5,669 bases of DNA, taken from the NCBI GenBank assembly GCA_964639075.1, contig CAZXCB010000221.1, positions 1-5,669 on the forward strand, written 5' to 3'. The stretch is from JAENVU01 sp964639075 (GTDB lineage: Bacteria > Actinomycetota > Acidimicrobiia > IMCC26256 > JAENVU01). Below the pieces are notes generated by a model. That model had not been told where the DNA came from, did not search any database, and saw nothing but the letters and a program-made list of their open reading frames with translations. A program made the position numbers and the translations under genes. Below, in pieces: positions 5,660-5,669 of the stretch (position 1 is the stretch's first letter; each line of letters opens with the position of its first letter).

Positions 5660-5669
5660 GTGGCCCGAG

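Noticed and set aside
5601..5669. Possible tRNA or small RNA gene at the right edge
   Set aside because: Paired arms are present, but there are no D, anticodon and T arms in tRNA spacing and the element is only 54 nt. A terminator-type hairpin explains it better.

Overview
The window is 5.7 kb of very GC-rich bacterial DNA, densely packed with genes. It suggests an actinomycete-type bacterium (Actinomycetota). An uncultured or environmental Acidimicrobiia relative is my best guess, but the sequence alone does not prove it. The evidence is the strong G/C third-position bias, a wax ester synthase/diacylglycerol acyltransferase (WS/DGAT) typical of lipid-storing actinobacteria, GTG starts, and TANNNT -10 boxes placed 6-7 nt before start codons, the arrangement of leaderless actinobacterial genes.

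Layout, left to right: (1) 1-895, minus strand, the N-terminal 298 residues of an M20-family zinc metallohydrolase whose 3' end lies outside the window; (2) 957-2147, minus, a 396-residue metallo-beta-lactamase-fold hydrolase with an enlarged middle segment; (3) 2196-3623, minus, a 475-residue amidase-signature hydrolase with a complete Ser-cisSer-Lys triad; (4) 3620-5050, minus, a 476-residue WS/DGAT-type acyltransferase; (5) 5124-5600, plus, a 158-residue acidic, tryptophan-rich protein I do not recognise; (6) 5601-5669, no gene, but a nested perfect hairpin that probably ends transcription of gene 5.

WS/DGAT and amidase overlap by ATGA and must be co-transcribed. The amidase start is the only one with a good Shine-Dalgarno. 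The other four starts each follow a TANNNT box at leaderless spacing, so the metallo-beta-lactamase and M20 genes probably have their own promoters although they lie on the same strand. WS/DGAT and the orphan gene are divergent, with two back-to-back promoters in 73 bp.

The four minus-strand products are all acyl-transfer or hydrolytic enzymes: one stores acyl groups as neutral lipid, and the others cleave amide or ester-type bonds. A shared role in acyl-amide or lipid turnover is possible but is inference only. I found no RNA gene, CRISPR array, insertion sequence, prophage or origin, and no convincing sign of a previously undescribed multi-gene system. The points most worth checking are the shared leaderless promoter box, the orphan acidic protein and the insert in the metallo-beta-lactamase protein.
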